Shown: positions 36,345 to 45,991, counted from the first letter of the stretch. The stretch is 64,000 nucleotides of DNA from Burkholderia multivorans ATCC BAA-247 (GCF_000959525.1 NZ_CP009832.1:310001-374000); one strand, 5' to 3'. Notes: generated from the sequence alone by a model not told the origin. Program-made: numbers and translations.

Positions 36345-36815
36345 TCAAAGCGGCAACTGCGTATCGAACTTGATTTCGCGCAGCACGACGCTCGTGCGGA
36401 CCTGCGAGACGGCGGGAATCTTGAAGATGCGTTCGTGCAGGAACACGTCGTAGGCCTTGATGTCGGGCGCGACGATCTTGAGGATGTAGTCGGCTTCGCC
36501 GGTCGTGCTGTAGCACTCGGTGACTTCCGGGCAGGTCGCGATCTCGCGCTCGAACTGCTCGACGCCGCCCTCGTTATGGCGCGTCAGATGCACGTGCGCG
36601 AGCGCGCAGACGTGCAGCCCGAGCTTCTCGCGATCGAGCAGCGCGGTGTAGCGCTGGATCACGCCCGACTGTTCCATGTCCTTGATGCGGCGCCAGCACG
36701 GCGTGCTCGACAGGCCGACCTGGTCGGAGATTTCCTGCACGGAGCGGCGCGCGTCGAGCTGCAACAGGCGAAGGATTTTTTGCGAAAAGGAATCGAGCGT
36801 CACCTGCGCCTCCAT
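36345..36815 (-). CDS. Lrp/AsnC family transcriptional regulator
   Basis: A 156-residue Lrp-type regulator. N-terminal winged HTH (DSFSQKILRLLQLDARRSVQEISDQVGLSSTPCWRRI, in parts) and a C-terminal RAM ligand-binding domain with CPEVTECYSTTGEADYILKI. These proteins form octamers and respond to amino acids. Length is normal. The neighbours are a convergent metal transporter and a co-directional exonuclease, so its target is unclear; a palindromic site would be expected just upstream (36816-36890). Confidence 0.93.
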   Translation of the reverse strand: MEAQVTLDSFSQKILRLLQLDARRSVQEISDQVGLSSTPCWRRIKDMEQSGVIQRYTALLDREKLGLHVCALAHVHLTRHNEGGVEQFEREIATCPEVTECYSTTGEADYILKIVAPDIKAYDVFLHERIFKIPAVSQVRTSVVLREIKFDTQLPL

Positions 36816-36894
36816 GCGGCAGCTACAACACGCTGAATGTTAGAGGGCCGCGAAAGGAAAGGCAATCTGACGTGCCGTCGGTGAGCGAGATTCC

Positions 36895-37554
36895 CTAATT
36901 TGTCCGTGGATCCGTGGGAGATCGTCCCGCGCCCGCGTCGTCGGACCGATCGGTGTCCGATACGGCGAGGCCCGCAAGCGCGGCCTGCTGGCGGCGCAGG
37001 TCGGCCAGCATGTTGCAGAACAGCGCGCCTTGCTCGATCGCATCGTCGAGCGCGACGTGCGTGTGCGGATGATCGTCGAACCAGTGCTTCGGAAAGCGCG
37101 GCTTGATCGCCTTGCGGTACGGCAGCCCCGTCATCGCGAACGCGAGCGTCTTGATGTCGAGCGCCGACCACGAGAACGGGCAGCGTCCCGCGAAGCGCAT
37201 CATGTACCAGAACATGAACGTGAAGTCGAAGCCGGCGGGCATCGCGACGAACACCGGTTTGCCGGGCAGCGCCTCGACCCATTCGACGTACGCGACGAGC
37301 GCCGTTTCCGGCGCCTGCAGGTTCTGCCGGCACGCGGCCCAGGCGTCGGGCTCCGTCTTCCACCACGCTTCCTGCACGGGATGCGCGTGCGCGCCGGGCA
37401 GCGTCTCGAGGTTCGCCGAGAAGGTGGCGATCAGCTGTTTGTCTTCCGTATAGGCGGCCGACGCGAAGCTCAGCATCGAGTGCGGGCCGGGGATCGGGCC
37501 GTCCGCTTCGACGTCGGTGCTGACGTAGATTTCGGGAATCGCGGTCTGGTTCAT
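36895..37554 (-). CDS. DEDD-family 3'-5' exonuclease
   Basis: A 219-residue RNase T/DnaQ-like nuclease. Exo I is [13 protein letters not shown] (Asp and Glu metal ligands), Exo II lies around [18 protein letters not shown] with the third acid, and Exo III is [13 protein letters not shown] with the His/Asp pair of DEDDh enzymes. No polymerase domain or UvrC part is attached. The C-terminal ~25 residues are polar and variable. Its ATG at 37554 overlaps the stop of the upstream metallo-hydrolase gene by four bases, so the two are translationally coupled. The substrate is unknown. Confidence 0.85.
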   Translation of the reverse strand: MNQTAIPEIYVSTDVEADGPIPGPHSMLSFASAAYTEDKQLIATFSANLETLPGAHAHPVQEAWWKTEPDAWAACRQNLQAPETALVAYVEWVEALPGKPVFVAMPAGFDFTFMFWYMMRFAGRCPFSWSALDIKTLAFAMTGLPYRKAIKPRFPKHWFDDHPHTHVALDDAIEQGALFCNMLADLRRQQAALAGLAVSDTDRSDDAGAGRSPTDPRTN

Positions 37555-38195
37555 CCGAACACCTTGTCCGACACGAACGGGTTCGTGCGGCGCTCGTCGC
37601 CGAACGTCGACACGGGGCCGTGGCCCGGCACGAACGTCACGTCGTCGCCGAGCGGCCACAGCTTCTCCTTGATCGAGCGGACGAGGTCCGCATGATTGCC
37701 GCGCGGAAAATCGGTGCGGCCGATCGAGCCGGCGAACAGCACGTCGCCGACGATCGCGACGCGATGCGCGCGACTGAAGAACACGACGTGGCCCGGCGTA
37801 TGGCCCGGGCAGTGATAGACCTCGAGCGTTTCGTCGCCAAACTGCACGGTGTCGCCGTCGTTCAGCCAGCGATCGGGCTCGAACGCTTCCGCGGCCGGGA
37901 AGCCGAAGCGCTCGCTCTGCGTCGGCAGCTTCTCGATCCAGAAGCGCTCGTCTTCCTGCGGCCCTTCGATCGGCACGCCGTAGTGCGTCGCGAGCGTCTT
38001 CGCGCCCGCGCAGTGATCGATGTGCCCGTGCGTGAGCAGCACCTTGTCGACCTGCACGTTCTGCCGCGCGATCTCCTGTTCGATCCGTTCGAGGTCGCCG
38101 CCCGGATCGACGACGGCGGCGCGGCCCGTCTTCTCGCAGACGAGCAGCGAGCAATTCTGCTGGAACGGCGTGACCGGAATGAGCGTGACTTTCAT
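37551..38195 (-). CDS. MBL-fold hydrolase, glyoxalase II-like
   Basis: A 214-residue metallo-beta-lactamase fold enzyme with the binuclear metal motif THGHIDH, the bridging aspartate in [15 protein letters not shown], and histidines in [12 protein letters not shown] and FVPGHGP. The YcbL-type glyoxalase II subgroup has this compact size and the GRTDFPRG segment, so hydrolysis of S-lactoylglutathione or related thioesters is likely. Cytosolic. ATG 38195; first gene of a two-gene unit with the exonuclease. The region upstream (38196-38370) shows no other gene. Confidence 0.9.
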   Translation of the reverse strand: MKVTLIPVTPFQQNCSLLVCEKTGRAAVVDPGGDLERIEQEIARQNVQVDKVLLTHGHIDHCAGAKTLATHYGVPIEGPQEDERFWIEKLPTQSERFGFPAAEAFEPDRWLNDGDTVQFGDETLEVYHCPGHTPGHVVFFSRAHRVAIVGDVLFAGSIGRTDFPRGNHADLVRSIKEKLWPLGDDVTFVPGHGPVSTFGDERRTNPFVSDKVFG

Positions 38196-38370
38196 GGAAG
38201 CACCGGCGGCTAAAAGGATCGATTGTACCGGTCGGGCGCGTGGGCTGCCGGCCGTGCGGCGGCGTGCAGGGCCGTTGTTCGGGCAATCCCGCAGCATCCC
38301 GATGGTTACCGCCATAGAGAGAATCAATGGTCCGCGCGGGGCGCTTTTCGAGACGCGATTTTGATTTATG

Positions 38371-38376
38371 TATAAT
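38371..38376 (+). promoter_or_regulatory. TATAAT -10 element upstream of rlpA
   Basis: A perfect -10 hexamer in TTATGTATAATG, with no strong -35 (nearest TTCGAG at 38347). A 15-bp palindrome, GCGTGAA-T-TTCACGC (38389-38403), begins 12 bp downstream, over or just past the expected transcript start, and could be an operator. Confidence 0.6.
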
Positions 38377-38388
38377 GCGGCCCATTGC

Positions 38389-38540
38389 GCGTGAATTTCA
38401 CGCAATTCGCTGGTGTTCCGGCCCCGTCAGAGAGGGGCGTCGGGTTCACCGTCAAGCATCAGCCGCCGGGGGTTTCCGGCGGTGTATCCAGCACCGTGCA
38501 TTCGGTGCTCACGTCTTGTCCGGCCGGGCGCTGCGCGCCC
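38389..38540 (+). ncRNA. Candidate structured leader or small RNA (hairpin array)
   Basis: Five helices in a row: GCGTGAA-T-TTCACGC (38389-38403, a DNA palindrome rather than a good RNA loop), GCCCC/GGGGC (38421-38438), CCGCCGG/CCGGCGG (38463-38482), AGCACCG/CGGTGCT (38490-38509) and GGGCGC/GCGCCC (38526-38540). They follow a TATAAT promoter element and precede rlpA by over 300 nt. No terminator is visible, so a 5' UTR is as likely as a separate RNA. No known family is recognised. Confidence 0.35.
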
Positions 38541-38850
38541 GCCTGCGGCCTTGCTGCCGCGCCGCCGGACGGGGCCTGTGCCGCCGTTCCTGTGCGTCAT
38601 CGTATCGACGCGCGCGAACGTGAAAGCCATGTTCGATGGCGGCATGTGGGGTCTGGTCAGGCTGCCGGGGACAGGTTGCGCCAGACGTGAAAGCTAATCA
38701 GGACGGTTGCGGCACAGACGAAAGCCGCGCCCATGCAAGCCGCCCGCTCGCGCTCGAGCGGGACGTGCACGCATTTGCCGTCCGGGCCGCGTATCCGCGT
38801 CGCGAAACAGCGTCAGGAACAGGCGGCCCGAACCAGAAGGCGACACGTCG

Positions 38851-39459
38851 ATGAATTTACGACTTCCGAATCGATTCGGGACCATTGCTTTATTTTTTGC
38901 GCTCGCGGGCTGTGCGGTGCCACCCAGCCAGACCACCGGGAGCGCGTCGCAGAAGAACGCGGTCGACAAGACGGCCGCGGCCGCGAAAGCGGACGATCAG
39001 CAACCGCTCAATTTCGATTCCGCGCTGGCATCGATGCCGGCCACCGGCAGCGACGACGCGAAGAAATCGTCGCTGGCCGACGCCGAGCCGATCGACGGCA
39101 AGGACGTCTCCGATTTCCGCCAGACCGGGCGCGCATCGTGGTACGGGAAGGGCTTCCACGGCCGCCGCACGGCGAACGGCGAGCGCTTCAACATGAACGC
39201 GTTCACGGCCGCACACCGGACGCTGCCGCTGTCGTCGTACATCAAGGTGACGAACGCGTCGAACGGCAAGTGGGTCGTCGTGAAGGTCAACGATCGCGGG
39301 CCGTTCAAGCGCGGCCGCGTGCTCGACCTGTCGTATGCGGCCGCGAAGGTGATCGGCCTCGTGCACGCCGGCACCGGCCGCGTGAAGATCGAAGGGCTCT
39401 CGCCGCAGGAAGCGCGCGAGGCGCGCGACGAGATGCTCGCGTCGATCTCGTCGAAGTAA
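38851..39459 (+). CDS. rlpA: Septal ring lytic transglycosylase RlpA-like lipoprotein
   Basis: A 202-residue lipoprotein (signal peptide ending LAGC) with a double-psi beta-barrel RlpA domain at ~90-190: [48 protein letters not shown] and [14 protein letters not shown], including the Glu, His and Asp of the active cleft. RlpA cleaves denuded glycan strands at the septum. Unlike the enteric and Pseudomonas proteins it has no C-terminal SPOR domain, so septal targeting must come otherwise. A Lys/Asp-rich linker (25-85) precedes the domain. Preceded by a long structured leader. Confidence 0.93.
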   Translation: MNLRLPNRFGTIALFFALAGCAVPPSQTTGSASQKNAVDKTAAAAKADDQQPLNFDSALASMPATGSDDAKKSSLADAEPIDGKDVSDFRQTGRASWYGKGFHGRRTANGERFNMNAFTAAHRTLPLSSYIKVTNASNGKWVVVKVNDRGPFKRGRVLDLSYAAAKVIGLVHAGTGRVKIEGLSPQEAREARDEMLASISSK

Positions 39460-39483
39460 CGTCGCGGAGCGTTTCCGCGTGCA

Positions 39484-39508
39484 GAAGGGCTGCCGTCGGC
39501 AGCCCTTC
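39484..39508. terminator. Hairpin between convergent rlpA and rsmI
   Basis: An 11-bp perfect stem GAAGGGCTGCC / GGCAGCCCTTC with a GTC loop. It lacks a clear T run on either side, so termination is plausible but weakly supported. Confidence 0.5.
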
Positions 39509-39540
39509 GTCATTGATGCGCGGTGCGTGTGCGCCCGCCG

Positions 39541-40419
39541 TCAACCTTCCTTCAGCGCCAGTGCGCGCGCATACAGCGCGTTGCGCGACGCGCCCGTCAG
39601 CGCAGCCGCGAGTTTCGCCGCGCTCTTCACCGGCACTTCTTCCAGCAGCAGCTTGAGCAGCGCGTCGTGCGCGGTGTCGTCTGCGTCGTCGCGCGCGGCC
39701 GGCGCGCCTTCGACGACCAGCACGAATTCGCCGCGTTGCCGGTTCGCATCGCCGGCGAGCCAGCTCTGTCCTTCGGCCAGCGTGCCGGCGAACAGCTGCT
39801 CGTGTAGCTTCGTCAGTTCGCGCGCGATCAGCAGCCGGCGCGCGGGGCCGAACGCGCCGGCGAGCGCGTCGACCGTTTCCGCGATCCGGTGCGGCGCTTC
39901 GTAAAACACCAGCGCGTACGGATGCGACGCGAGCGCCTGCAGTGCGGCCGCGCGCTGCTTCGCCTTCGTCGGCAGGAAGCCTGCAAACGTGAACGCGCCG
40001 GCCCAGTCGCCGGCCACGCTGAGCGCCGTCACGGCCGCGCTCGCGCCGGGCAGCGGAATCACCGCGAAACCGGCGGCGCGCACCGCGTCGACGAGCCGCG
40101 CGCCGGGGTCCGAGATGCCGGGCGTGCCGGCGTCCGATACGTACGCGACGCGCTCGCCGGCGCGCAGCAGCTCGATCACGCGCAGCGCGGCTTCGCGCTC
40201 GTTGTGTTCGTGCACGGCGACGAGCGGCTTCGAGATGCCGTAACGCGCGAGCAGCTGGCCCGTGTTGCGTGTGTCTTCGGCGGCGATGCGATCGACGAGG
40301 CCGAGCACGTGCAGCGCGCGCAGCGTGATGTCGGCGACGTTGCCGATCGGCGTCGCGACGACGTAGAGGGCGGCTTCCGGGTAGTGCTGCGTGTGCGCGA
40401 GTTCGAGGAGGGCAGTCAT
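39541..40419 (-). CDS. rsmI: 16S rRNA 2'-O-methyltransferase RsmI
   Basis: RsmI (292 aa) methylates the ribose of C1402 in 16S rRNA using SAM. Tetrapyrrole-methylase fold with [60 protein letters not shown] and [12 protein letters not shown], plus the C-terminal RsmI HTH-like part. The start codon at 40419 shares bases with the yraN start on the other strand (CATG at 40417-40420), so neither gene has an intergenic promoter. The arrangement rsmI <> yraN-diaA-dolP equals the enteric locus without lpoA. Confidence 0.96.
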   Translation of the reverse strand: MTALLELAHTQHYPEAALYVVATPIGNVADITLRALHVLGLVDRIAAEDTRNTGQLLARYGISKPLVAVHEHNEREAALRVIELLRAGERVAYVSDAGTPGISDPGARLVDAVRAAGFAVIPLPGASAAVTALSVAGDWAGAFTFAGFLPTKAKQRAAALQALASHPYALVFYEAPHRIAETVDALAGAFGPARRLLIARELTKLHEQLFAGTLAEGQSWLAGDANRQRGEFVLVVEGAPAARDDADDTAHDALLKLLLEEVPVKSAAKLAAALTGASRNALYARALALKEG

Positions 40420-40882
40420 GGCAGGCAATGCGCGCGATCGCCGCGCAAGCGGAACAAGGACGGCATTGTGCCACGCGCGCGCCGCGCGGCCGGACGACGC
40501 GTGCGCGGCCGACAACTTTTCCTGCGCGGCGCGATCCAAGCCGATCGGCGCCGCGTTCGAGTTGCGCGCGCGGCAGTTCCTCGCGCGCCGCGGGCTCGCG
40601 TTCGTCGCGGCGAACGTGACGATGCGCGGCGGCGAACTCGATCTCGTGATGCGCGACGCCGACGGCACGCTCGTGTTCGTCGAAGTGCGCGCGCGACGCA
40701 GTACGCGGCACGGCGGCGCGGCCGCGAGCGTCGGTGCGCGCAAGCGGCAGCGGCTCGTCGCCGCGGCGCTGCGCTTCTGGGCGCATCACGATCCGGCGGC
40801 CGCGTGCCGGTTCGACGTGATCGCGTTCGAGGCCGGGCGGCTCGTCTGGCTACGCGATGCATTTCGTGCCGACGATGCGTAG
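40418..40882 (+). CDS. yraN: YraN family (UPF0102) endonuclease-like protein
   Basis: A 154-residue protein of the YraN/UPF0102 family. The restriction-endonuclease-like core is visible: [50 protein letters not shown] (in parts), with the acidic GGELDLV and the FVEVRAR giving the E-D-ExK-like site, then [16 protein letters not shown]. The N-terminal ~45 residues before GAAFE are not conserved; the true start may be later (a GTG in frame), and the ATG 40418 overlaps the rsmI start on the other strand. Role unknown; the family lies beside DNA repair and envelope genes in many genomes. Confidence 0.85.
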   Translation: MAGNARDRRASGTRTALCHARAARPDDACAADNFSCAARSKPIGAAFELRARQFLARRGLAFVAANVTMRGGELDLVMRDADGTLVFVEVRARRSTRHGGAAASVGARKRQRLVAAALRFWAHHDPAAACRFDVIAFEAGRLVWLRDAFRADDA

Positions 40883-41018
40883 CCGCCAGCTGTGACGAGA
40901 TGTAAAGAGTTCTTGCCGGACCGCGGGACACGGTGCCGGAGTACGGTAAACTCGCCGCACTCACGATGTGTCGCGCGACGCGCCGAAGCGTGCTGCGCGC
41001 CCAGTTCACCAGGAATCG

Positions 41019-41603
41019 ATGTCAGTCGAACGTATTCAGCAACATTTCCGCGACAGTGCCGCGCTTCATGCGGAAGCCGCCGACGCGCTGTCGCTGCCGA
41101 TCGCAGCTGCGGTCGACGCGATGTTCGCCGCACTGGCGAACGGCAACAAGATCGTCGCGTGCGGCGACGGCCCGTCGGCCGCCGCAGCGCACTACCTCGC
41201 CGTGTCGCTGGTCGGCGGCTTCGAGCGCGAGCGTCCGGGCCTGCCCGCGATCGCGCTCGGCACCGATGCGTCGCAGGCCGGCCTCGCCGGCGCGGCGGCC
41301 GCCGATCAACTGTTCGCGCAACAGGTGCGCGTGCTCGGCCAGACCGGCGACATCCTGCTGGTGCTCGATTCGGGCGGCGCCTCGCCGCGCGTGCTCGCGG
41401 CGATCGACGAAGCGCACGAGCGCGAGATGACCGTCGTCGCGTTGACGGGCGGCAGCGGCCATGCAGTCGCGGCCGCGCTGTCCGACACCGATATTGCGAT
41501 CAGCGTGCCCGCCGTCCGGGCGGCGCGCATTCACGAAGTCCATCTGCTGACCATCCACTGCCTGTGCGACGGCATCGACGCGATGCTGCTGGGTGAGGAT
41601 TGA
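41019..41603 (+). CDS. SIS domain protein, DiaA/GmhA-like
   Basis: A 194-residue SIS (sugar isomerase) fold protein. The phosphosugar loop reads CGDGPSAAAAHYLAVSLVGGFERERPGLPAIALG, split here by an Ala for the usual GNGGSA; LVLDSGGASPRVLAAI replaces the usual SGNS loop. Position between yraN and the BON gene equals DiaA, which helps DnaA assemble at the origin; sequence alone could also be a heptose isomerase (GmhA), but several GmhA substrate residues differ. ATG 41019 follows AGGAATCG. The assignment to DiaA rests on synteny. Confidence 0.8.
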   Translation: MSVERIQQHFRDSAALHAEAADALSLPIAAAVDAMFAALANGNKIVACGDGPSAAAAHYLAVSLVGGFERERPGLPAIALGTDASQAGLAGAAAADQLFAQQVRVLGQTGDILLVLDSGGASPRVLAAIDEAHEREMTVVALTGGSGHAVAAALSDTDIAISVPAVRAARIHEVHLLTIHCLCDGIDAMLLGED

Positions 41604-41620
41604 ACGAAGGAGAGCCGTCG

Positions 41621-42418
41621 ATGAATCAAAGCCGCGTCAAACAGACGCTCGTCAGAACCACGCTGCTCGCCGCGCTGACGGCGGGCCTCGCCGTGTCGCT
41701 GCAGGGCTGCGTGCTCGGGGTGGTCGGTGCGGCAGCCGGCGGCGGCGCGCTGATCGCGACCGACCGCCGCACGCTCGGCGCGCAGACCGAAGATCGCGAG
41801 ATCCAGGTCAAGGCGCTCACGCAGATCAACAACGGGCTGCCCGATCAGTCGCACGTGAACGTGACGGTGTTCAACCGCCGCGTGCTGCTGACCGGCGAAG
41901 TGCCGAACGATGCATCGAAGCAGCGCGCCGAGGAGATCGTGCGCGGCATCAACAACGTGAACGGGATCGTCAACGAGCTGTCGGTCGAGCCGGCGGCGTC
42001 GCTGTCGTCGCGCGCGAACGACTCGTATCTCGAAGGGCGCGTGAAGTCCGAGCTGATCGCGACGAAGGGCATCTCGGCGAACAACTACAAGGTCGTCAGC
42101 GAGCGCGGCAACATCTATCTGATGGGCCTCGTGACGGTCGACGAAGGCAATCGCGGCGCCGAGGCGGCGAGCCAGGTGCCCGGTGTCGAGAAGGTCGTGA
42201 AGGTATTCCAGTACATCAAGCCGCAGGATGCGCAGGCGCTGCAGGCCGCGGCGCCGAGCGACGCGTCGGGCACGCAGGCCGCGGCCGCGCCGGCCGACGC
42301 GGCGACCGTCGGCGCGGTGCCCGATGCGTCGGTGCAGTCCACGCCGCTGCAGCCGCCCGCGCCGATCTCGAATTCGTCGGGCGTGCATCCGGGCAACCCG
42401 AAGGCGACGCCGCAATGA
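41621..42418 (+). CDS. BON-domain lipoprotein, DolP/YraP-like
   Basis: A 265-residue outer-membrane type lipoprotein: signal peptide to LAVSLQGC, then two BON domains (~50-115, VNVTVFNRRVLLTGEVPND and ~125-190, VVSERGNIYLMGLVTVDEGN). DolP supports outer-membrane integrity and BamA in enterics. The C-terminal ~70 residues are Ala/Pro-rich, absent from the enteric protein. ATG 41621 follows AAGGAGAG. It lies 17 bp behind the SIS gene and overlaps the cytochrome gene by ATGA, so all are one unit. Confidence 0.9.
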   Translation: MNQSRVKQTLVRTTLLAALTAGLAVSLQGCVLGVVGAAAGGGALIATDRRTLGAQTEDREIQVKALTQINNGLPDQSHVNVTVFNRRVLLTGEVPNDASKQRAEEIVRGINNVNGIVNELSVEPAASLSSRANDSYLEGRVKSELIATKGISANNYKVVSERGNIYLMGLVTVDEGNRGAEAASQVPGVEKVVKVFQYIKPQDAQALQAAAPSDASGTQAAAAPADAATVGAVPDASVQSTPLQPPAPISNSSGVHPGNPKATPQ

Positions 42419-42786
42419 GGGCTGCGCCGATGAAGTCGTTCAGGCAGGTGGCACGCCGCATCGTGCAGGGCGCCGTGGCGGCGTCGCTCGTCGGTGCGTG
42501 GGGCGCGAGCGCGCACGCGCAGGTCGGCGACGGGCTCAGGGTCGCGCGCAGCAACGCCTGCCTGGGCTGTCACGCGGTCGACCGGAAGCTCGTCGGCCCG
42601 TCGTTCAAGGACATCGCCGCGCGCTACAAGGGCGATCCGCAGGCCGTCGCGAAGCTGTCGAAGAAGGTGAAGGACGGCGGCTCGGGCGTCTGGGGCGCGA
42701 TTCCGATGCCTGCGCACCCGCGGATGAGCGATGCCGATCTGCGCTCGGTCGTCGAATGGGTGCTGGCCGGCGCGCCGCAAAAGTAA
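42415..42786 (+). CDS. Periplasmic cytochrome c (class I)
   Basis: A 123-residue monoheme cytochrome. Signal peptide to AHA (about residue 35), heme-binding CLGCH at residues ~48-52, and distal methionine in IPMPAHPRMSDADL near the C-terminus. This is the small cytochrome c551/c552 type that carries electrons to oxidases or reductases. The start is ATG 42415 overlapping the previous stop, or ATG 42430, which gives a better signal peptide. Last gene of the yraN-SIS-BON unit. Confidence 0.93.
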   Translation: MRAAPMKSFRQVARRIVQGAVAASLVGAWGASAHAQVGDGLRVARSNACLGCHAVDRKLVGPSFKDIAARYKGDPQAVAKLSKKVKDGGSGVWGAIPMPAHPRMSDADLRSVVEWVLAGAPQK

Positions 42787-42845
42787 CGTTCGGCGGGCCG
42801 CCGCGCGCGATCTTGCGCGGGCGCAAGCGCTTGGGGGCAACCCTA

Positions 42846-42875
42846 TTGCCAAGCGCGGAAATGCGTGTGTATGAT
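42846..42875 (+). promoter_or_regulatory. Promoter of tRNA-Ala
   Basis: TTGCCA (42846-42851), 18 bp, TATGAT (42870-42875); the mature tRNA begins 11 bp after the -10. This is a clean sigma-70 promoter. Confidence 0.8.
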
Positions 42876-42886
42876 GACGGTTTGTT

Positions 42887-42962
<76 letters not shown>

Positions 42963-42971
42963 ACGAATTCG

Positions 42972-43006
42972 AAGGGCTCGATCGCAAGATCGAGCCCTTT
43001 TTGTTT
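42972..43006 (+). terminator. Rho-independent terminator of tRNA-Ala
   Basis: A 12-bp perfect stem AAGGGCTCGATC / GATCGAGCCCTT with a GCAA tetraloop and TTTTTGTTT. Nine bp after the tRNA. Confidence 0.92.
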
Positions 43007-43021
43007 ATGCGCGCCGCCGTC

Positions 43022-44419
43022 CTAGCGCCGCCCGAAACTCGGCCGCTTCGGATCGTACGTCCAGCCCGGCACGAGATACCGCATCGCAACCGCATCGTCG
43101 CGCGCGGTGCCGCCCACCTGCCGGTACAGCGCATGCGCAGCCTCGACCTGCGCGAGGTCCAGCTCGATGCCGAGCCCCGGCCGCTCCGGCACGGCGACCT
43201 TGCCGCCGACGATCTCGAGCGGTTCGCGCGTGAGCCGCGCATCGCCTTCCTGCCAGATCCAGTGCGTGTCGATCGCGGTGATCGTGCCCGGCGCCGCGGC
43301 TGCCGCATGCGTGAACATCGCGAGCGACACGTCGAAGTGATTGTTCGAGTGCGAGCCCCACGTGAGCCCCCAGTCGCGGCACAGCTGCGCGAGCCGCACC
43401 GAGCCCTGCATCGTCCAGAAGTGCGGGTCGGCGAGCGGAATGTCGACGGCCTGCAGCCGCACCGCATGATCCATCTGCCGCCAGTCGGTCGCGATCATGT
43501 TGGTCGCGGTCGGAATGCCGGTCGCGCGGCGGAATTCGGCCATCACCTCGCGTCCCGAATAGCCGGCTTCCGACCCGCACGGATCTTCCGCATACGCGAG
43601 CAGGTGGCCTTGCCCGCGGCACAGCGCGATCGCTTCGTCGAGCGACCAGGCGCCGTTCGGATCGAGCGTCACGCGCGCGTCGGGAAAGCGCGCCTTGATC
43701 GCCGCGATCGCTTCCATCTCGTCGGCGCCGTCCATCACACCGCCTTTCAGCTTGAAATCGGCGAATCCATAGCGTTCGACCGCGGCCTCCGCCTGCCGCG
43801 CGATCGCGGCCGGCGTCAGCGCCTCGCCGTTGCGCAGCCGGAACCAGGGCTCGCTCGCGTGCGCCTCGTCGCGGTACGGCAGATCGGTGCGGCGCCGGTC
43901 GCCGATATAGAACAGATACGCGAGCATCGGCACCGCGTCGCGCTGCTGACCTTCGCCGAGCAGCGCGGCAACCGGCACGTCGAGATACTGGCCGAGCAGG
44001 TCGAGCAGCGCGGCCTCGATCGCCGTGATCACGTTGTCGAGCCGCAGGTTGATCTCGTGCGGCTGGCGCAGCACCGCGGCTTCGCCGGCCGACGTGACCT
44101 CGTGCCGGATCGTGCGCCCCGCGCCCGCGGCCGGGCCGGACAGCGCCGCGCGCACCGCGTTCAGCGTCGCCTGGTAGCGGCCGATCGGCTGGCCGACGAC
44201 GAGATCGGTCATGCGCTCGAGCGCGTGCCGGATGCCTTCGCCGCCCGGCACTTCGCCGACCCCGGTGCGTCCGCTGCTGTCGTCGAGTATCACGAGGTTG
44301 CGCGTGAAATACGGTGCGTGCGCGCCGCAGAGATTGAGCAGCATGCTGTCGCGACCGGCGACGGGAATCACCTGCATCCGCGTGACGCGCGGCGTGCCGG
44401 CATGACGGGCTTCGGACAT
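43022..44419 (-). CDS. gudD: Glucarate dehydratase
   Basis: A 465-residue enolase-superfamily enzyme that dehydrates D-glucarate (and L-idarate) to 5-keto-4-deoxyglucarate. N-terminal capping domain, then the barrel with the KLKGG lysine motif ([13 protein letters not shown]), metal ligands in [19 protein letters not shown] and IATDWRQM, and the His-Asp region [11 protein letters not shown]. Length matches known GudD. ATG 44419 follows AGAGGAACCCCGAACG. Downstream partner of the glucarate carrier at 44478; no aldolase or kinase is adjacent. Confidence 0.94.
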   Translation of the reverse strand: MSEARHAGTPRVTRMQVIPVAGRDSMLLNLCGAHAPYFTRNLVILDDSSGRTGVGEVPGGEGIRHALERMTDLVVGQPIGRYQATLNAVRAALSGPAAGAGRTIRHEVTSAGEAAVLRQPHEINLRLDNVITAIEAALLDLLGQYLDVPVAALLGEGQQRDAVPMLAYLFYIGDRRRTDLPYRDEAHASEPWFRLRNGEALTPAAIARQAEAAVERYGFADFKLKGGVMDGADEMEAIAAIKARFPDARVTLDPNGAWSLDEAIALCRGQGHLLAYAEDPCGSEAGYSGREVMAEFRRATGIPTATNMIATDWRQMDHAVRLQAVDIPLADPHFWTMQGSVRLAQLCRDWGLTWGSHSNNHFDVSLAMFTHAAAAAPGTITAIDTHWIWQEGDARLTREPLEIVGGKVAVPERPGLGIELDLAQVEAAHALYRQVGGTARDDAVAMRYLVPGWTYDPKRPSFGRR

Positions 44420-44477
44420 CGTTCGGGGTTCCTCTCGAAAGCGGGCGGCCGGCCGCGCCGGCTCGGCCCGCGTCGGT

Positions 44478-45818
44478 TCAACGAAGCTCGACGCGGCGGA
44501 TCTCGCCGACGACGAACAGATAACAGATCACCGCGACGAGCGCGTGCGCGCCGACATAGACGAGCGCGCCGTTGAACGACCCGCTGCGGTCGACGATATA
44601 GCCGATCGCGATCGGCGTCGTGATGCTCGACAGGTTTCCGCAGGTGTTCAGCAGCGCGCCGCTGAGCCCGGCGATCTGGCGCGGTGCGGTATCGGCGTTG
44701 ACGGCCCAGCCGAGCGCGCCGAGCCCCTTGCCGAAGAACGACAGCGCCATGAACAGCACGACGAGCACGTGAGAATCCGTGTAGTTGCAGACGATCATCG
44801 ACATCGACAGCAGCATCCCGATCACGATCGGCACCTTGCGCGCGATCGACAGCGAGCGGCCGTGCCGCAGCAGCGCGTCGGAGACGATACCGCCGAGAAT
44901 GCCGCCGAGGAACCCGCACACCGCCGGGATCGACGCGACGAGCCCCGCATTGAGAATCGACATCCCGCGCGCCTGCACGAGATAGACGGGAAACCACGTG
45001 ATGAAGAAGTAGGTGAGCGCGTTGATGCAGTACTGCGCGACGTAGACGCCGATCAGCATCCGGCTCTTCAGCAGCGCCTTCACGTGCCGCAGCGACGGCC
45101 CGCCGTCGCGCGCGCCGCTCGTCTGATCGATGTTGACGAGCGCGCCGCCGTCCGCGAGATAGTCGAGTTCGGCACGGTTGATCTGCGGATGGTCCTTCGG
45201 ATCGTAGACGGTGCGCCGCCAGACCGCGACGAACGCGAAGCCGAGCACGCCCATCACCGCGAATACCGATTGCCAGCCGAACGCGTGCACGAGCCAGCCC
45301 ATCAGCGGCGCGAACACGACGGTCGCCGCATACTGCGCGGCATTGAAGATGGCCGACGCGGTGCCGCGCTCGGCGGCCGGAAACCACGCGGACACGATCC
45401 GGCTGTTGGCGGGAAACGACGGTGCTTCCGCTGCGCCGACGAGAAAGCGCAGCCCGAACAGCAGCGCGAACGCGGCCGCGCCGCCGAAGAAGCCGATCGC
45501 GCCTTGCAGCAGCGTGAACAGCGACCAGAAGAAGATGCTGAACGCGTAGACGATGCGCGAGCCGTAGCGGTCGAGCAGCCAGCCGCCGGGCAGCTGCGCG
45601 ACTACGTACGACCAGCCGAACGCGGAGAAGATGAAGCCGATCTGCACGTGGTTCAGATGCAGGGCGCGCGCGAGGCTCGGGCCGGCGATCGAGATCGCCG
45701 CGCGATCCGCGTAGTTGATCGTCGTGACCGCGAACAGCACGGTCAGCACGAGCCAGCGCACGCGTGTGCGCCGGGCCGTTGCCGACGCGGACGCCGGCAG
45801 CGCGTGAAGCGGATTCAT
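44478..45818 (-). CDS. gudP: D-glucarate MFS transporter GudP-like
   Basis: A 446-residue anion:cation symporter family MFS carrier (12 helices). Family signs: [18 protein letters not shown] in helix [33 protein letters not shown] and [14 protein letters not shown]. These are shared by glucarate, galactarate and related sugar-acid carriers; the adjacent gudD favours glucarate. ATG 45818 follows GGAGACAGC. Its upstream region contains a 10-10-10 inverted repeat (45962-45991) that could be its operator. Confidence 0.9.
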   Translation of the reverse strand: MNPLHALPASASATARRTRVRWLVLTVLFAVTTINYADRAAISIAGPSLARALHLNHVQIGFIFSAFGWSYVVAQLPGGWLLDRYGSRIVYAFSIFFWSLFTLLQGAIGFFGGAAAFALLFGLRFLVGAAEAPSFPANSRIVSAWFPAAERGTASAIFNAAQYAATVVFAPLMGWLVHAFGWQSVFAVMGVLGFAFVAVWRRTVYDPKDHPQINRAELDYLADGGALVNIDQTSGARDGGPSLRHVKALLKSRMLIGVYVAQYCINALTYFFITWFPVYLVQARGMSILNAGLVASIPAVCGFLGGILGGIVSDALLRHGRSLSIARKVPIVIGMLLSMSMIVCNYTDSHVLVVLFMALSFFGKGLGALGWAVNADTAPRQIAGLSGALLNTCGNLSSITTPIAIGYIVDRSGSFNGALVYVGAHALVAVICYLFVVGEIRRVELR

Positions 45819-45961
45819 GCTGTCTCCTCCGAGGCGGAAGGCGGGCCGTCCTGCGGCCGGCGCGTCGGTGTGCGCGCGATCTGTCGTGTCGCGACGCCCG
45901 GGCCGGGCGAGCGGGCGGGCGTCCGGGTCATTCTGTCACGGCGACATTTGCACATTCATGC

Positions 45962-45991
45962 CAATTGCTGACTTGATCGATTCAGCAATTG
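45962..45991. promoter_or_regulatory. 30-bp dyad in the gudP/DUF2239 gap, candidate operator
   Basis: CAATTGCTGA, ten bases, TCAGCAATTG: a perfect 10-bp inverted repeat with a 10-bp spacer. On the minus strand a TTGGCA hexamer (45964-45959), one mismatch from the -35 consensus, overlaps its edge, which suits control of gudP. Regulator not identified in the window. Confidence 0.6.

Larger units (their letters stand above)
38196..38850 (+). other. 655-bp gap holding a promoter and hairpin-rich leader before rlpA
   Basis: No supported protein gene. A perfect TATAAT lies at 38371-38376. From 38389 to 38540 there are five successive perfect or near-perfect hairpins, annotated as a candidate structured RNA. 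The rest (38541-38850) is GC-rich with no distinct signal. Three overlapping open frames on the + strand are a high-GC effect without ribosome sites. Confidence 0.6.

Noticed and set aside
38327-38697. Overlapping open frames on the + strand before rlpA
   Set aside because: Three frames are open at once, all cysteine/arginine-rich and without ribosome sites. Hairpin content explains the stretch better.
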